Shown: positions 1 through 11,592, numbered from the stretch's first letter. The stretch is 64,000 bases of DNA from Streptomyces niveus (GCF_002009175.1 NZ_CP018047.1:4836001-4900000), one strand, 5' to 3'. Translations and numbers: made by a program. The notes: generated by a model not told the origin, from the letters alone.

Positions 1-84
1 GGCTGGAGCCCGGGCCGCGCCGACCTGGCCGGGATCGTCGCGGACGCGTGGGCGTTCGCACGCCGAGAGGAGACACACAGGTGA
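1..84 (+). CDS. galE: UDP-glucose 4-epimerase, C-terminal end (partial)
   Basis: Frame 1 is open from the first base and stops with TGA at 82-84, giving 27 residues that begin GWSPGRADLAGIVADAWAF. This matches the usual GalE C-terminus (GW.P.R.DL..IV.DAW.W). GalE interconverts UDP-glucose and UDP-galactose in the Leloir pathway. The next gene, galactokinase, starts at the overlapping GTG, as expected of a gal operon. The body of the protein lies outside the window, so the call rests on the tail and the neighbour. Confidence 0.75.
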   Translation, partial: GWSPGRADLAGIVADAWAFARREETHR

Positions 85-1238
85 GTGGTCCGAGCGTGGC
101 CGACGGGTTCGAGGAGCTGTACGGCGCGGCGCCCGAGGGTGTGTGGGCCGCGCCGGGCCGGGTGAACCTCATCGGCGAGTACACCGACTTCAACGACGGC
201 TTCGTGATGCCGCTCGCCCTGCCGCACACCGCCGTCGCGGCGGTGTCGCGGCGCACGGACGGCGTCCTGCGCGTGCACTCCGCCGACACCCCCGGCGGGG
301 TGGTGCGGCTCGCCGTCGACGAACTGGCGCCGCTCTCGCACACCGGCTGGGCCGCGTATCCGGCGGGCGTCGTATGGGCGCTGCGCGAGGCGGGCCACGA
401 GATACCGGGTGCCGACATCCACCTCGCGTCGACCGTGCCGACGGGCGCGGGACTCTCCTCGTCGGCGGCGCTGGAGGTCGTGACCGCGCTCGCGCTGAAC
501 GACCTTCACGAACTCGGCCTGTCGGCACCGGAATTGGCGGTCCTCGCCCAGCGCGCCGAGAACGCGTTCGTCGGCGTCCCCTGCGGTGTCATGGACCAGA
601 TGGCCTCCGCCTGCTGCACCGACGGGCACGCGCTGTACCTCGACACCCGCGACCTCTCGCAGCGCCAGGTCCCCTTCGACCTCGCCGCCGTCGGGCTTGA
701 GCTGCTGGTCGTCGACACACGGGTGAAGCACTCCCTGGGAGACGGCGCGTACGCGGAGCGACGCGCCGCTTGCGAGACCGGCGCGCGGGCGCTCGGCGCG
801 CGCACGCTGCGTGAAGTGGAGTACGCGCATCTCCCCGCGGCGCTGGAGCGGCTGGCGGGCGAGGCGGAGAACGTACGCCGCTGTGTCCGCCATGTCGTGA
901 GCGACAACCACCGCGTGGAGCGGGTCATCGGCCTCCTCGACGCGGGCGACGTCCGCGCGGTCGGCCCGGTCCTGGTCGAGGGCCATGTCTCGCTCCGCGA
1001 CGACCTGCGCGTCTCGTGCGCGGAGCTGGACCTCGTGGTGTCGTCGGCGGTGGCGGCGGGCGCGCTCGGCGCGCGGATGACGGGCGGCGGCTTCGGCGGC
1101 TCGGCGATCGTCCTGGTCGAGACGGCGGACGCGGACACGGTGACGAAGGCGGTCCTGGAGGCGTTCGCGACAGCGGGCCACACGGCGCCCCGCGTCTTCC
1201 CGGCGGTCCCGTCACGGGGGGCGCACCGGGTGAGCTGA
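81..1238 (+). CDS. galK: Galactokinase
   Basis: GalK phosphorylates galactose at C1 with ATP, the first committed Leloir step in the cytoplasm. The 385-residue protein has the galactokinase signature GRVNLIGEYTDFNDGF near residues 26-41, the GHMP ATP-binding loop PTGAGLSSSAALE near 125-137 and the C-terminal GHMP motif TGGGFGGSAI. The start chosen is GTG 81, which overlaps the galE stop as GTGA and has GAGAGGAGA upstream; an in-frame ATG at 48 would lie inside galE. Length is normal for the family. Confidence 0.95.
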   Translation: MSGPSVADGFEELYGAAPEGVWAAPGRVNLIGEYTDFNDGFVMPLALPHTAVAAVSRRTDGVLRVHSADTPGGVVRLAVDELAPLSHTGWAAYPAGVVWALREAGHEIPGADIHLASTVPTGAGLSSSAALEVVTALALNDLHELGLSAPELAVLAQRAENAFVGVPCGVMDQMASACCTDGHALYLDTRDLSQRQVPFDLAAVGLELLVVDTRVKHSLGDGAYAERRAACETGARALGARTLREVEYAHLPAALERLAGEAENVRRCVRHVVSDNHRVERVIGLLDAGDVRAVGPVLVEGHVSLRDDLRVSCAELDLVVSSAVAAGALGARMTGGGFGGSAIVLVETADADTVTKAVLEAFATAGHTAPRVFPAVPSRGAHRVS

Positions 1239-1254
1239 GAGAAGCCTCCCCGGC

Positions 1255-1698
1255 TCAGGTCAGGCGCTTGATGAAGAAGAACTCCGTGACGCCGGGCGGG
1301 TAGTCGGGGATGTGCCCCGCCAGGTCGTAGCCCTGCTGCCGGTAGAACGCGGGCGCCTGGAAGTCCCAGGTCTCCAGGCGCGCGTGCGTACAGCCACGGG
1401 CGCGGGCCAGGTCCTCGGCCTCCGCCAACAGGCGCGTACCGAGGCCCGTGCCGCGGTGCGTCTCGTCGATCCACAGCAGATCGACATGGAGCCAGCGCGC
1501 CCACACATGGGCCGCGAGACCGCCGGCCAGCGCGCCCGTCGACTCATCCATCAGCCACACGTGGAGCGGGAACTCCTCGTCGTCGGCCGACCCCCGCAGT
1601 TCGCGCAGGACCGGGGAACGGGCGGTGTTGGTCTCCCGCATCCGCTCTTGCAGCAACGCCCGTCGTTCCTTGTCGACTTCAGTCTCCACACGAAACAT
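1255..1698 (-). CDS. GNAT family N-acetyltransferase
   Basis: This is a small (147-residue) acetyltransferase of the GNAT fold. The acetyl-CoA pyrophosphate-binding motif is seen as RGTGLGTRLLAEAEDLARARG, followed by a C-terminal ETWDFQAPAFYRQQGY segment typical of motif B. The substrate cannot be told. The start chosen is ATG 1698 (MFRVETEVDKERR); the frame remains open upstream to 1779, but that extension looks like promoter DNA. The gene converges on galK with 16 bases between the stops and has no operon partner. Confidence 0.8.
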   Translation of the reverse strand: MFRVETEVDKERRALLQERMRETNTARSPVLRELRGSADDEEFPLHVWLMDESTGALAGGLAAHVWARWLHVDLLWIDETHRGTGLGTRLLAEAEDLARARGCTHARLETWDFQAPAFYRQQGYDLAGHIPDYPPGVTEFFFIKRLT

Positions 1699-1954
1699 GC
1701 GCCCCAGAGTAACCAGACGTCGCCGATCAGTTCTGCAAATAGTCTTCCGCTCCCGGCGACCGCCCGTACGCTGATGCACAGCACCGGTGGGGGCCGGTGC
1801 TGATCAGGGAAGCGAGACAGTCGGGTACGACGCCCGGGGTGGGTGGGCAGCCGCACGGCGGCGGCCGTGGCGGCATCAGTGTCCACGTGACGCGAACTCA
1901 CCCCACCGGGCGCCGTACCCGCGTCGTCCGCGCCCCGACATCTGGGGGTGTCAA

Positions 1955-2725
1955 TTGGTCCGTATCAGGGTTCTCGTGGTGGACGACCACCGCATATTCG
2001 CCGAGTCGCTGGCAGCCGCCCTCGCGGCGGAGCCCGACGTGGACGTCGCGGCCGCCGGCAGCGGTCCCGCCGCGCTGCGCTGTCTCGAACGGGCGGCGAC
2101 CGAAGGGCGCGCGTACGACGTGATGCTGGTCGACGCCGACCTGGGCATCGTCGCGGGTGCGGGCGGTGGGCCGGTGGCCCGCGCCGTACCCGACAGCGGC
2201 GAGGCCGGTCTCGGTCTCGTCGACGGCATCTCGCTGGTCGCGGGCGTGCGTTCGGGACAGCCGTCCGTGCGCTGCGTGGTCCTCGCCGAGAAGGACGACC
2301 CGAGCCGCGCGGCACTCGCGCTCCAGGCGGGCGCGTCCGGCTGGGTCGCCAAGGACTGCTCGCTGCAACGGCTGCTCGCGGTGATCAGGGGCGTCCTGCG
2401 CGACGAGACGCATCTGCCGCCCGCGCTGCTCACGAACGTCCTGCGGGAGTTGACCGCCGCGCGCAAGCACCGCACGGACAGCGAGCGGCTGGTCGACTCG
2501 CTGACACCGCGCGAGCTGGAGGTACTGCGCTGCATGGTGGCGGGCCTGGGGCGCAAGGCGGTGGCCGAGCGCCTCTTCCTGTCCCCGCACACGGTCCGTA
2601 CGCACATGCAGAACGTGCTGGGAAAGCTCGGCGTCCACTCGACACTGGCGGCGGTCGCCCTGGCCCGCCGCGCGGGAGTGGGCCCGGCGGACCTGGGCGA
2701 CACGGACGCGGTGCGGGTGGGCTAG
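1955..2725 (+). CDS. LuxR/NarL-family response regulator with an expanded receiver domain
   Basis: This is a transcription factor with an N-terminal receiver domain (MVRIRVLVVDDHR, acidic pair at 10-11, phospho-acceptor candidate D60 in MLVDADLG) and a C-terminal LuxR helix-turn-helix (LTPRELEVLRCMVAG ... SPHTVRTHMQNVLGKLGVHS). After D60 there is an insertion of about 25 Gly/Ala-rich residues that ordinary NarL receivers lack. The start chosen is TTG 1955, preceded by GGGGGTG; the frame is open further upstream but uncharacteristic. No histidine kinase is adjacent, so it is an orphan in this window. Confidence 0.8.
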   Translation: MVRIRVLVVDDHRIFAESLAAALAAEPDVDVAAAGSGPAALRCLERAATEGRAYDVMLVDADLGIVAGAGGGPVARAVPDSGEAGLGLVDGISLVAGVRSGQPSVRCVVLAEKDDPSRAALALQAGASGWVAKDCSLQRLLAVIRGVLRDETHLPPALLTNVLRELTAARKHRTDSERLVDSLTPRELEVLRCMVAGLGRKAVAERLFLSPHTVRTHMQNVLGKLGVHSTLAAVALARRAGVGPADLGDTDAVRVG

Positions 2726-2869
2726 GGGGCGCCGGCCGTGGGCTCTTGACTCGCGTGCGGCGCGACGCCGTGCGGCCGGACCCGACCCGGGCGCTGTCCG
2801 CGAAGTCCCGCCCGGCGGGCGGCGCCGCGGTGCGGCCCTCGCGACGGCCCGCACGGCCACTGCGGGCAC

Positions 2870-3034
2870 GGCCCGGTGTCAGCCCGGGATGTTGTCGAAC
2901 GGCGCGGGGCACTCGCGGTGCGGTGGCATCGGTCGTGTACGTCCGGTACGAGGGTGCCGCAGGCCGACGCCGTGCGGCCCGGCGCCGGGGCCGGAGGGCC
3001 CGGTGTCAGCCCGGGATGTTGTCGAACGGCGCGG
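2870..3034. repeat. 38-bp perfect direct repeat, one copy ending tamR
   Basis: Bases 2870-2907 and 2997-3034 are identical over 38 positions, 127 bases apart. The right-hand copy contains the last codons and stop of the MarR-type gene; the left-hand copy lies in non-coding DNA beyond it. Nearby text is also similar (GTGCGGCCC before both). It looks like a local duplication of the gene end. Bases 2726-3005 hold no other recognisable feature. Confidence 0.85.
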
Positions 3035-3503
3035 TCAACCGGCGCAGCAGCGCGGCCAGTTCGCCGCGCTGTCCGCGCGACAGCTCCGCGAGGATCGCGC
3101 GTTCCTGGGCGAGCAGCCCGGCCAGCGCCTGGTCGGCGCGGTCGCGTCCTTCGGGGGTGAGCCGTACGAGGACCCCGCGCCGGTCACTGGGGTCGGGCAG
3201 CCGCTCGACCAGGTCCTTCTTCGCGAGCCGGTCGATGCGGTTGGTCATCGTGCCGGACGTGACCAGGGTCTGGGTCAGCAGCTGACCGGGGGAGAGCTGG
3301 TACGGAGCGCCGGCCCGCCGCAGCGAGGTCAGGACGTCGAACTCCCACGGCTCCAGATGGTGCTCGGAGAACGCGAGGCGCCGGGCCCGGTCGAGATGGC
3401 GCGCGAGCCTGCTGACGCGGCTGAGCACCTCAAGTGGTTCCACGTCGAGGTCCGGCCGCTCCCGGCGCCATGCTGCGACCAGACGGTCGACCTCGTCCTC
3501 CAT
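3006..3503 (-). CDS. tamR: MarR-family regulator, TamR-like
   Basis: This is a 165-residue winged-helix repressor. The DNA-binding region is clear (SPGQLLTQTLVTSGTMTNRI, then DRRGVLVRLTPEGR for the wing). It is transcribed divergently from a trans-aconitate methyltransferase gene with a perfect palindrome between them. That is the arrangement known for S. coelicolor TamR, which represses tam and itself and responds to aconitate/citrate ligands. Family membership is read from sequence; the TamR identity comes from context. The start is ATG 3503. Confidence 0.85.
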   Translation of the reverse strand: MEDEVDRLVAAWRRERPDLDVEPLEVLSRVSRLARHLDRARRLAFSEHHLEPWEFDVLTSLRRAGAPYQLSPGQLLTQTLVTSGTMTNRIDRLAKKDLVERLPDPSDRRGVLVRLTPEGRDRADQALAGLLAQERAILAELSRGQRGELAALLRRLTAPFDNIPG

Positions 3504-3538
3504 GGCGATCAGTGTAGAGGGTCTGTCGACATGAAGTC

Positions 3539-3552
3539 TCTTGACGTCAAGA
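3539..3552. promoter_or_regulatory. Palindromic operator between tamR and tam
   Basis: TCTTGACGTCAAGA is a perfect 14-base palindrome in the 131-base divergent intergenic region, flanked by AAGTC and TATACTT so that imperfect symmetry extends further. It is placed to control both genes. A MarR dimer, here the adjacent TamR-like protein, is the obvious ligand by inference. Confidence 0.7.
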
Positions 3553-3634
3553 TATACTTGAGTGCAGGCTTGGGCATGGTCGGGCGCGGACGGGAATCAG
3601 CTCGTCCGCTCCGTATCCCGAGGGGACTTCGTAC

Positions 3635-4498
3635 ATGCATTCGGCAGCGACTCCGACGACTCCGGTACCGGCATCCATCTCCGCACCGACCTGGGACCCG
3701 CAGCAGTATCTCCACCACTCCGTGCACCGCACCCGCCCGTTCCTGGATCTGCTGGGCCGGATCCCCGAGCTGCCGGCCGGGAACCGGCCCCCGCGGATAG
3801 CGGACATCGGCTGCGGCCCCGGCAACGTCACGGCGCTCCTCGCCGAACGGTGGCCCACCGCCCACATCACCGGATTCGACCTCTCCACCGAGATGCTGGA
3901 ACAGGCCGAGAAGGAGTACGCGGGCCCCACCCCCGGCGGCGGCCGGCTCGACTTCCGGCCCGCCGACGCCGCGCGGTGGACCCCCGACGAGCCCTACGAC
4001 CTGATCGTCTCCAACGCCGCGCTCCAGTGGGTCCCGAACCACGCCGAATCCTTTCCGGGCTGGATCGACGGCCTCAAGCCCGGCGGCACGTTCGCCTTCC
4101 AGGTCCCCGGCAACTTCACCGCCCCCAGCCACGCGCTCCTCGGCGAACTGTGCGAGACCCCGCGCTGGAGCCGCCGCCTCGACAGCCACGGCCGGCGCTT
4201 CGTACACATCCTGGACCCCGCCGACTATCTGCTGCGCCTCACGGACCTCGGCTGTACGGCGGACGCCTGGGAGACCACATACCTCCAACTGCTCTCCGGC
4301 GAGGACCCGGTGCTCGACTGGGTCAAGGGCACCGCCCTGCGGCCGGTCCTCACCGAACTCGCCGACGACCCGGAGGCGGCGGCTGAATTCCTCACCCAGT
4401 ACGGCGACCTGCTCCGCAAGGCCTACCCACCTGGCCCGCACGGCACGGTGTTCCCGTTCCGCCGTATCTTCGCGGTGGCGAGAAGGCCCGCCCGATGA
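3635..4498 (+). CDS. tam: Trans-aconitate 2-methyltransferase
   Basis: This SAM-dependent methyltransferase (287 residues) monomethylates trans-aconitate, removing an aconitase inhibitor. SAM motif I is IADIGCGPGNVTALLAERWP near 54-73, the acidic loop is GFDLSTEMLEQAE, motif IV-like LIVSNAALQWV follows, and the N-terminal TWDPQQYL resembles Tam proteins. ATG 3635 has AGGGGAC upstream. The N-terminal 18 residues are low complexity (Ala/Thr/Pro), which is longer than usual. The VOC gene that follows overlaps it by ATGA, so the two are co-transcribed. Confidence 0.88.
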   Translation: MHSAATPTTPVPASISAPTWDPQQYLHHSVHRTRPFLDLLGRIPELPAGNRPPRIADIGCGPGNVTALLAERWPTAHITGFDLSTEMLEQAEKEYAGPTPGGGRLDFRPADAARWTPDEPYDLIVSNAALQWVPNHAESFPGWIDGLKPGGTFAFQVPGNFTAPSHALLGELCETPRWSRRLDSHGRRFVHILDPADYLLRLTDLGCTADAWETTYLQLLSGEDPVLDWVKGTALRPVLTELADDPEAAAEFLTQYGDLLRKAYPPGPHGTVFPFRRIFAVARRPAR

Positions 4499-4857
4499 TC
4501 GAGGGCGTGGACCATGTCCAGCTCGCCGCCCCGGCGGGCTCGGAGGACGCGCTGCGCGCGTACTACGCCGATGTCCTGGGCATGACGGAGATTCCCAAGC
4601 CACCGACCCTGGCGGCACGCGGAGGCTGCTGGTTCCGGACCGGTCAGGTCCAGCTCCACCTCGGCGTCGAGGCGGACTTCCGCCCGGCGAGGAAGGCCCA
4701 CCCGGGCCTGCGGGTCACCGGCATCGACGCGTTCGCGGTCCGCCTGGAGACCCGGGGCGCTCCGGTGACCTGGGACGACAGCCTGCCCGGCCACCGCCGC
4801 TTCTACTCCGACGACCCGGTGGGCAACCGACTGGAGTTCCTGGAGCCGATGATGTGA
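4495..4857 (+). CDS. Glyoxalase/VOC-fold protein
   Basis: This 120-residue protein is a single-chain vicinal-oxygen-chelate domain: VDHVQLAAPAG at the start, YYADVLGM, LHLGVEADF in the middle and FYSDDPVGNRLEFLEP at the end. The His of VDHVQL, the His of LHLG and the Glu of LEFLEP are candidate metal ligands. The substrate is unknown. It is translationally coupled to tam (ATGA), which suggests a role in the same stress or detoxification response, but nothing in the sequence proves that. Confidence 0.8.
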   Translation: MIEGVDHVQLAAPAGSEDALRAYYADVLGMTEIPKPPTLAARGGCWFRTGQVQLHLGVEADFRPARKAHPGLRVTGIDAFAVRLETRGAPVTWDDSLPGHRRFYSDDPVGNRLEFLEPMM

Positions 4858-4889
4858 GCACCGCCGCCCGCTCCGGCCCGACACCAGAA

Positions 4890-4923
4890 CACCGGGACGC
4901 CACGCGAACGTGGCGCCCCGGTG
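4890..4923. terminator. Hairpin between convergent VOC and Uma2 genes
   Basis: There is an inverted repeat with 15-base arms (CACCGGGACGCCACG at 4890-4904 and its partner at 4909-4923), one A-C mismatch and a CGAA loop. It sits between two convergent stops and can serve both strands. There is no clear T run, as is common in Streptomyces. Confidence 0.6.
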
Positions 4924-4948
4924 GTGGGCCCAGAGCCTGGAAGCGGTC

Positions 4949-5548
4949 TCAGCGCTTGTTCAGCGCGTCCAGTGTGATGTCCATGTCGACCGTGAAGGGG
5001 ACCGCCGTCTTCAGGCGCTCGTGGTGGATGCCCGTGACCGCGTACGTCTTGGACAGCGGGTCCAGTTCGTAGACCCGTACGACCGGGTGGCGGTCCGAAC
5101 CGGCCAGGTCCACCAGCCAGAAGTTCGGGATGCCGGCAGCCGCGTACTTCCGCGGTTTGGCATCCTGGTCGCGGGCCTCGGAATCCGGTGAGATCACCTC
5201 GACGGCCAGCAGGACATCCGCAGCATGGAAACGGGTCTGTTCGAGATCGGTGACCGCTTCCGAGCGGACGACCGAGATGTCGGGCTCCGGACCGTTGCGG
5301 CTGTCCAGCAGCACCGTCATCTCACGCTCGACCTTCATTTCCTCCGGAACCGTGCTGAGCAGGCCGTTCTCCAGCAGGCTGATCATCTTGGCGTGGAAAC
5401 GCCTCTGCGGACTCACGAAAACGAGGCTCCCGTCGATCAACTCTGTGTGAGGCGGGAGATCGGGCAGCGTGAACAGATCGTCCACGGTGTAACCGTCCTG
5501 CGGGGGCATCGGCCAGCGATGCGCGGCCTTGACGGGCTCGGCGGTCAT
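4949..5548 (-). CDS. Uma2-family (DUF820) putative endonuclease
   Basis: This 199-residue protein has the Uma2 restriction-endonuclease-like fold. It shows DGSLVFVSPQRRFHAKM, the PD motif in GPEPDISVV, LLAVEVISPDSEARDQDAKPRKYA (E...K of PD-(D/E)XK) and GIPNFWLVDL. Such proteins are abundant in actinobacteria and cyanobacteria, and their biological role is not established. ATG 5548 was chosen because GGGAGGA precedes it by five bases; an ATG 12 bases upstream is possible. It is a single gene with no operon partner. Confidence 0.85.
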   Translation of the reverse strand: MTAEPVKAAHRWPMPPQDGYTVDDLFTLPDLPPHTELIDGSLVFVSPQRRFHAKMISLLENGLLSTVPEEMKVEREMTVLLDSRNGPEPDISVVRSEAVTDLEQTRFHAADVLLAVEVISPDSEARDQDAKPRKYAAAGIPNFWLVDLAGSDRHPVVRVYELDPLSKTYAVTGIHHERLKTAVPFTVDMDITLDALNKR

Positions 5549-5652
5549 GATTCCTCCCATGGACGGAATTCTGAGCCTCTCATCACACCGTAGCGGCCGG
5601 AATCCGGCCTCGTCATCACAAAGAGTGACTACGAGCCCGGCCCGGCTCGCCC

Positions 5653-6348
5653 TCACACCTTGCGGTGCCCTATGAGCCGTGGCTTCGCCTCCAGATTGCC
5701 CAGGCCGTGCCACGCCAGATTCACCAGGTGGGCCGCCACCTCGTTCTTCTTCGGGCGGCGGGTGTCCACCCACCACTGGCCCGTCAGCGCCACCATGCCC
5801 ACCAGGGCGTGCGCGTACAGCGGGGCCAGCTTCGGGTCGAAGCCGCGGGCCTTGAACTCCATGCCGAGAATGTCCTCGACCTGCGTGGCGATGTCGCTGA
5901 TCAGCGAGGCGAACGTGCCCGTCGACTGCGCCACCGGCGAATCGCGGACCAGGATGCGGAAACCGTCCGTGTACTCCTCGATGTAGTCGAGGAGCGCGAA
6001 CGCCGCCTGCTCGCACAGCTCCCGCGGATGGCCCGCCGTGAGGGAACTCGTCACCATGTCGAGCAGCTGGCGCATCTCCCGGTCGACCACGACCGCGTAC
6101 AGACCCTCCTTGCCGCCGAAGTGCTCGTACACCACCGGCTTGGAGACGCCCGCCTTCGACGCGATCTCCTCCACCGACGTGCCCTCGTACCCCTTCTCGG
6201 CGAACAGGGTGCGGCCGATGTCCAGCAGTTGCTCGCGACGCTCCTTACCGGTCATCCGCACCCGGCGGGAGCGCCGGGCGGGCGCGCTCGGGGTCCGGCT
6301 CTTTTCGGTGTCGCTCTTACCGCCGTCGATCGCCACGTTGCCAATCAT
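5653..6348 (-). CDS. TetR-family transcriptional regulator
   Basis: This 231-residue regulator has an N-terminal TetR helix-turn-helix (RREQLLDIGRTLFAEKGYEG, then VEEIASKAGVSKPVVYEHFG) and a ligand domain containing ALVGMVALTGQWWVDTR. About 30 basic residues precede the HTH, so an internal start at the Met of MTGKERREQ is possible. It overlaps the stop of the desaturase gene (ATGA) and is co-transcribed behind it, so it most likely tunes membrane lipid unsaturation. The ligand is unknown. Confidence 0.88.
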   Translation of the reverse strand: MIGNVAIDGGKSDTEKSRTPSAPARRSRRVRMTGKERREQLLDIGRTLFAEKGYEGTSVEEIASKAGVSKPVVYEHFGGKEGLYAVVVDREMRQLLDMVTSSLTAGHPRELCEQAAFALLDYIEEYTDGFRILVRDSPVAQSTGTFASLISDIATQVEDILGMEFKARGFDPKLAPLYAHALVGMVALTGQWWVDTRRPKKNEVAAHLVNLAWHGLGNLEAKPRLIGHRKV

Positions 6349-7364
6349 GCCGCGTTGGGATGGTCAATTTTCCGCCGGGCTTCCAGCCGTCCGGCGTCGG
6401 GCCAGCGCACGCTGTGCGCCCAGCCGAACGCCTCGAACCACCGGATCAGCCGGGCGCTGGAGTCGATCTGACCTCGCAGCACACCGTGCCGGGCGCTCGT
6501 CGGGTCCGCATGGTGCAGGTTGTGCCATGACTCGCCACAGGACAAGACCGCCAGCCACCACACATTGCCTGACCGGTCACGGGATTTGAACGGCCGCTTG
6601 CCCACCGCGTGACAGATCGAGTTGATCGACCACGTCACGTGGTGCAGCAGCGCCACCCGTACCAGCGAGCCCCAGAAGAACGCCGTGAACGCGCCCCACC
6701 ACGACATCGTCACCAGACCGCCGACCAGCGGCGGGATCGCCAGTGACACGAACGCCCACAGCAGGAACTGCCGCGAGACCCGCCGGATCGCCGGGTCCCT
6801 GATCAGATCCGGCGCGTACTTCTGCTGCGGCGTCTGCTCCTCGTCGAAGAGCCAGCCGATGTGCGCCCACCACAGGCCCTTCATCAGCGCGGGCAGCGTC
6901 TCGCCGAACCGCCACGGCGAGTGCGGGTCGCCCTCCGCGTCGGAGAACTTGTGGTGCTTACGGTGATCGGCGACCCAGCGGACCACCGGACCCTCCACAG
7001 CCATCGACCCGGCCACGGCCAGCGCGATCCGCAGCGGGCGGCTCGCCTTGAACGAGCCGTGCGTGAAGTACCGGTGGAAGCCGACCGTGATGCCATGGCA
7101 GCCGATGAAGTACATCGCCACGAGCAGACCCAGATCGAGCCAGCTCACACCCCAGCCCCAGACCAGCGGAACGGCGCCGAGCAGGGCGATGAAGGGCACG
7201 ACGATGAAGAGGAGCAGCGTGATCTGCTCCAGCGAACGCTTGTTCTCCCCGCCGAGCGTGGCGGAGGGAACGGGGGAGGTGGGGGGAGTGGGGAGAGCGG
7301 AGGAACCGTCCGGCGCAGGCTGGGCCTGTGAGGAGTCGCCGAGAACGTCAGGGCTTGTCGACAT
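6345..7364 (-). CDS. Acyl-CoA desaturase (fatty-acid delta-9 type)
   Basis: This integral-membrane di-iron desaturase introduces a double bond into acyl chains. The three histidine boxes are present: HRYFTH, HRKHH and HNLHH. There are about four membrane segments (for example [20 protein letters not shown]). The start chosen is ATG 7364 (MSTSPDVLG), with AGGGGA upstream; an in-frame ATG at 7397 lacks one. A Pro/Ser-rich N-terminus of about 40 residues precedes the first membrane span. It is the first gene of a two-gene operon with the TetR regulator. Confidence 0.92.
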   Translation of the reverse strand: MSTSPDVLGDSSQAQPAPDGSSALPTPPTSPVPSATLGGENKRSLEQITLLLFIVVPFIALLGAVPLVWGWGVSWLDLGLLVAMYFIGCHGITVGFHRYFTHGSFKASRPLRIALAVAGSMAVEGPVVRWVADHRKHHKFSDAEGDPHSPWRFGETLPALMKGLWWAHIGWLFDEEQTPQQKYAPDLIRDPAIRRVSRQFLLWAFVSLAIPPLVGGLVTMSWWGAFTAFFWGSLVRVALLHHVTWSINSICHAVGKRPFKSRDRSGNVWWLAVLSCGESWHNLHHADPTSARHGVLRGQIDSSARLIRWFEAFGWAHSVRWPDAGRLEARRKIDHPNAA

Positions 7365-7589
7365 GGGTGTGTCCCCTGGAGGTGTGGAATGCGGCATTCT
7401 GCCCGTCTACGGGCGCGTAACCTACGGCAACGTAAGTATGGCAGCGAAGAGGCACGCGACAAGGGGCCTGTGGATAACGACGCGCAAAGGACACCTATCC
7501 TTGTGACGTCGGACAGCGCGGTCCGGTCGAACAATCTCTCCAGAACCTTCTCCTCCCGACGTGCTCAAACACTGCAAGGAGCCGCACCT

Positions 7590-10367
<2,778 letters not shown>

Positions 10368-10380
10368 GCCGACGCGGAAC

Positions 10381-10418
10381 CCGGGCGCCGCACGGGCAGG
10401 AGCCCGTCCGGCGCCCGG
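10381..10418. terminator. Bidirectional terminator after ppc
   Basis: A hairpin is formed by a ten-base outer stem (CCGGGCGCCG at 10381-10390 with 10409-10418), one C-C mismatch and a six-base inner stem (ACGGGC/GCCCGT) closing an AGGA loop. It lies between the convergent ppc and the membrane-protein gene at 10427. Confidence 0.75.
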
Positions 10419-10426
10419 ACAAGTCC

Positions 10427-10897
10427 TCAGAGCGCGAAGAACGCCCCCGCCAGGAGCACCGCACCCGCCAGCGCCGTACCCCACGCCGTACGCGTCAGCC
10501 GCATCCCGCCGCCGACCACCGGCGCCGCCAGCAGCAGCGCGCCGCCCAGCGGTACCCACGCCAGCAGTACGCCGGACGAGCCCGCGCGGACCAGCTCATC
10601 GGTGCCGGGCTTCAGCACCACCTCGTACTCCCGGCCCTTCTTCACCGCCACCGACCGCTCTATGGGCGCGCCCGCACGCGGTGGCGGCGGCCCCTCGGGG
10701 TCGTACGTCCCCGAACAGGTGGCATCGCCGCACTCGGTGACCGACAGAGTGCCGTGCTCGCGGCCCTTGGAGAGCAGCACGTGCTGCGCCGTGTCCCAGG
10801 ACGTCCAGAAACCCGCGACGAGCAGCAGCCCGGCGACGCACGCCATCACGACGCGGCGGCCCACCGACAGGGCGAGTTGGGAGGAGCTCGGCTTCAT
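10427..10897 (-). CDS. Small membrane protein of unknown function
   Basis: The 156 residues begin MKPSSSQLALSVGRR. A membrane segment near 15-33 (VVMACVAGLLLVAGFW) is followed by an exposed domain with two cysteines (ECGDATCSGTYDP). Two or more further spans lie at the C-terminus (GVLLAWVPLGGALLLAAPVV and a final LAGAVLLAGAFFAL). ATG 10897 has AAGGA upstream. The extracytoplasmic Cys pair could form a disulfide. I do not recognise the family. It lies just downstream of pth on the same strand, with a 65-base gap. Confidence 0.65.
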   Translation of the reverse strand: MKPSSSQLALSVGRRVVMACVAGLLLVAGFWTSWDTAQHVLLSKGREHGTLSVTECGDATCSGTYDPEGPPPPRAGAPIERSVAVKKGREYEVVLKPGTDELVRAGSSGVLLAWVPLGGALLLAAPVVGGGMRLTRTAWGTALAGAVLLAGAFFAL

Positions 10898-10962
10898 GGA
10901 CCGCGATCCTTGGCCATCCGGACGCGGTCGGTCAACTTGTGGCCGACAAATGGCCGTTGTTG

Positions 10963-11559
10963 TCAGGAGTTGTACGCGCTCTGCGCGCGCTCCAGCCCCT
11001 CCGTCACCAGACACTCGACGGCGTCGGCCGCCCGGTCCACGAGGAAGTCCAACTCCTTGCGCTCCACGGAGGAGAAGTCCTTCAGTACGAAATCGGCCAC
11101 CTGCATCCGCCCCGGCGGCCGGCCGATCCCGAAACGGACCCGGTGGTAGTCGGGGCCCATCGACTTCGTCATCGACTTCAGGCCGTTGTGACCGTTGTCC
11201 CCGCCGCCCAGCTTCAGCCGCAGCGTGCCGTAGTCGATGTCCAACTCGTCATGGATCGCCACGATATTGGCCGTCGGCACCTTGTAGAAGTCCCGCAGCC
11301 CGGCGACCGGCCCGCCGGACAGATTCATGAACGACAGCGGCTTCGCCAGCACCACCCGCCGGCTGCCCGGCCCCATCGGCCCCACCCGGCCCTCCAGGAC
11401 CTGGGCCTGTGCCTTCTGCGCGCGCTTGAACGAACCGCCGATCCGGCCGGCGAGGAGATCGGCCACCATGAAACCCACGTTGTGACGGTTGGCCGCGTAA
11501 CCCGGGCCGGGATTGCCCAGGCCCACGATCAGCCACGGGGCGGTGACATCTGTCGTCAT
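10963..11559 (-). CDS. pth: Peptidyl-tRNA hydrolase
   Basis: Pth releases tRNA from peptidyl-tRNAs dropped by the ribosome. The 198-residue protein shows [21 protein letters not shown] (catalytic His in NRHN), [22 protein letters not shown] (catalytic Asp) and [11 protein letters not shown]. Length and motifs are standard. It follows rplY on the minus strand with a strong hairpin between them, so it may have its own promoter or depend on read-through. Confidence 0.96.
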   Translation of the reverse strand: MTTDVTAPWLIVGLGNPGPGYAANRHNVGFMVADLLAGRIGGSFKRAQKAQAQVLEGRVGPMGPGSRRVVLAKPLSFMNLSGGPVAGLRDFYKVPTANIVAIHDELDIDYGTLRLKLGGGDNGHNGLKSMTKSMGPDYHRVRFGIGRPPGRMQVADFVLKDFSSVERKELDFLVDRAADAVECLVTEGLERAQSAYNS

Positions 11560-11592
11560 CTGCGCTGCGTCTCCTCAGGACGAAAAGAAGAA

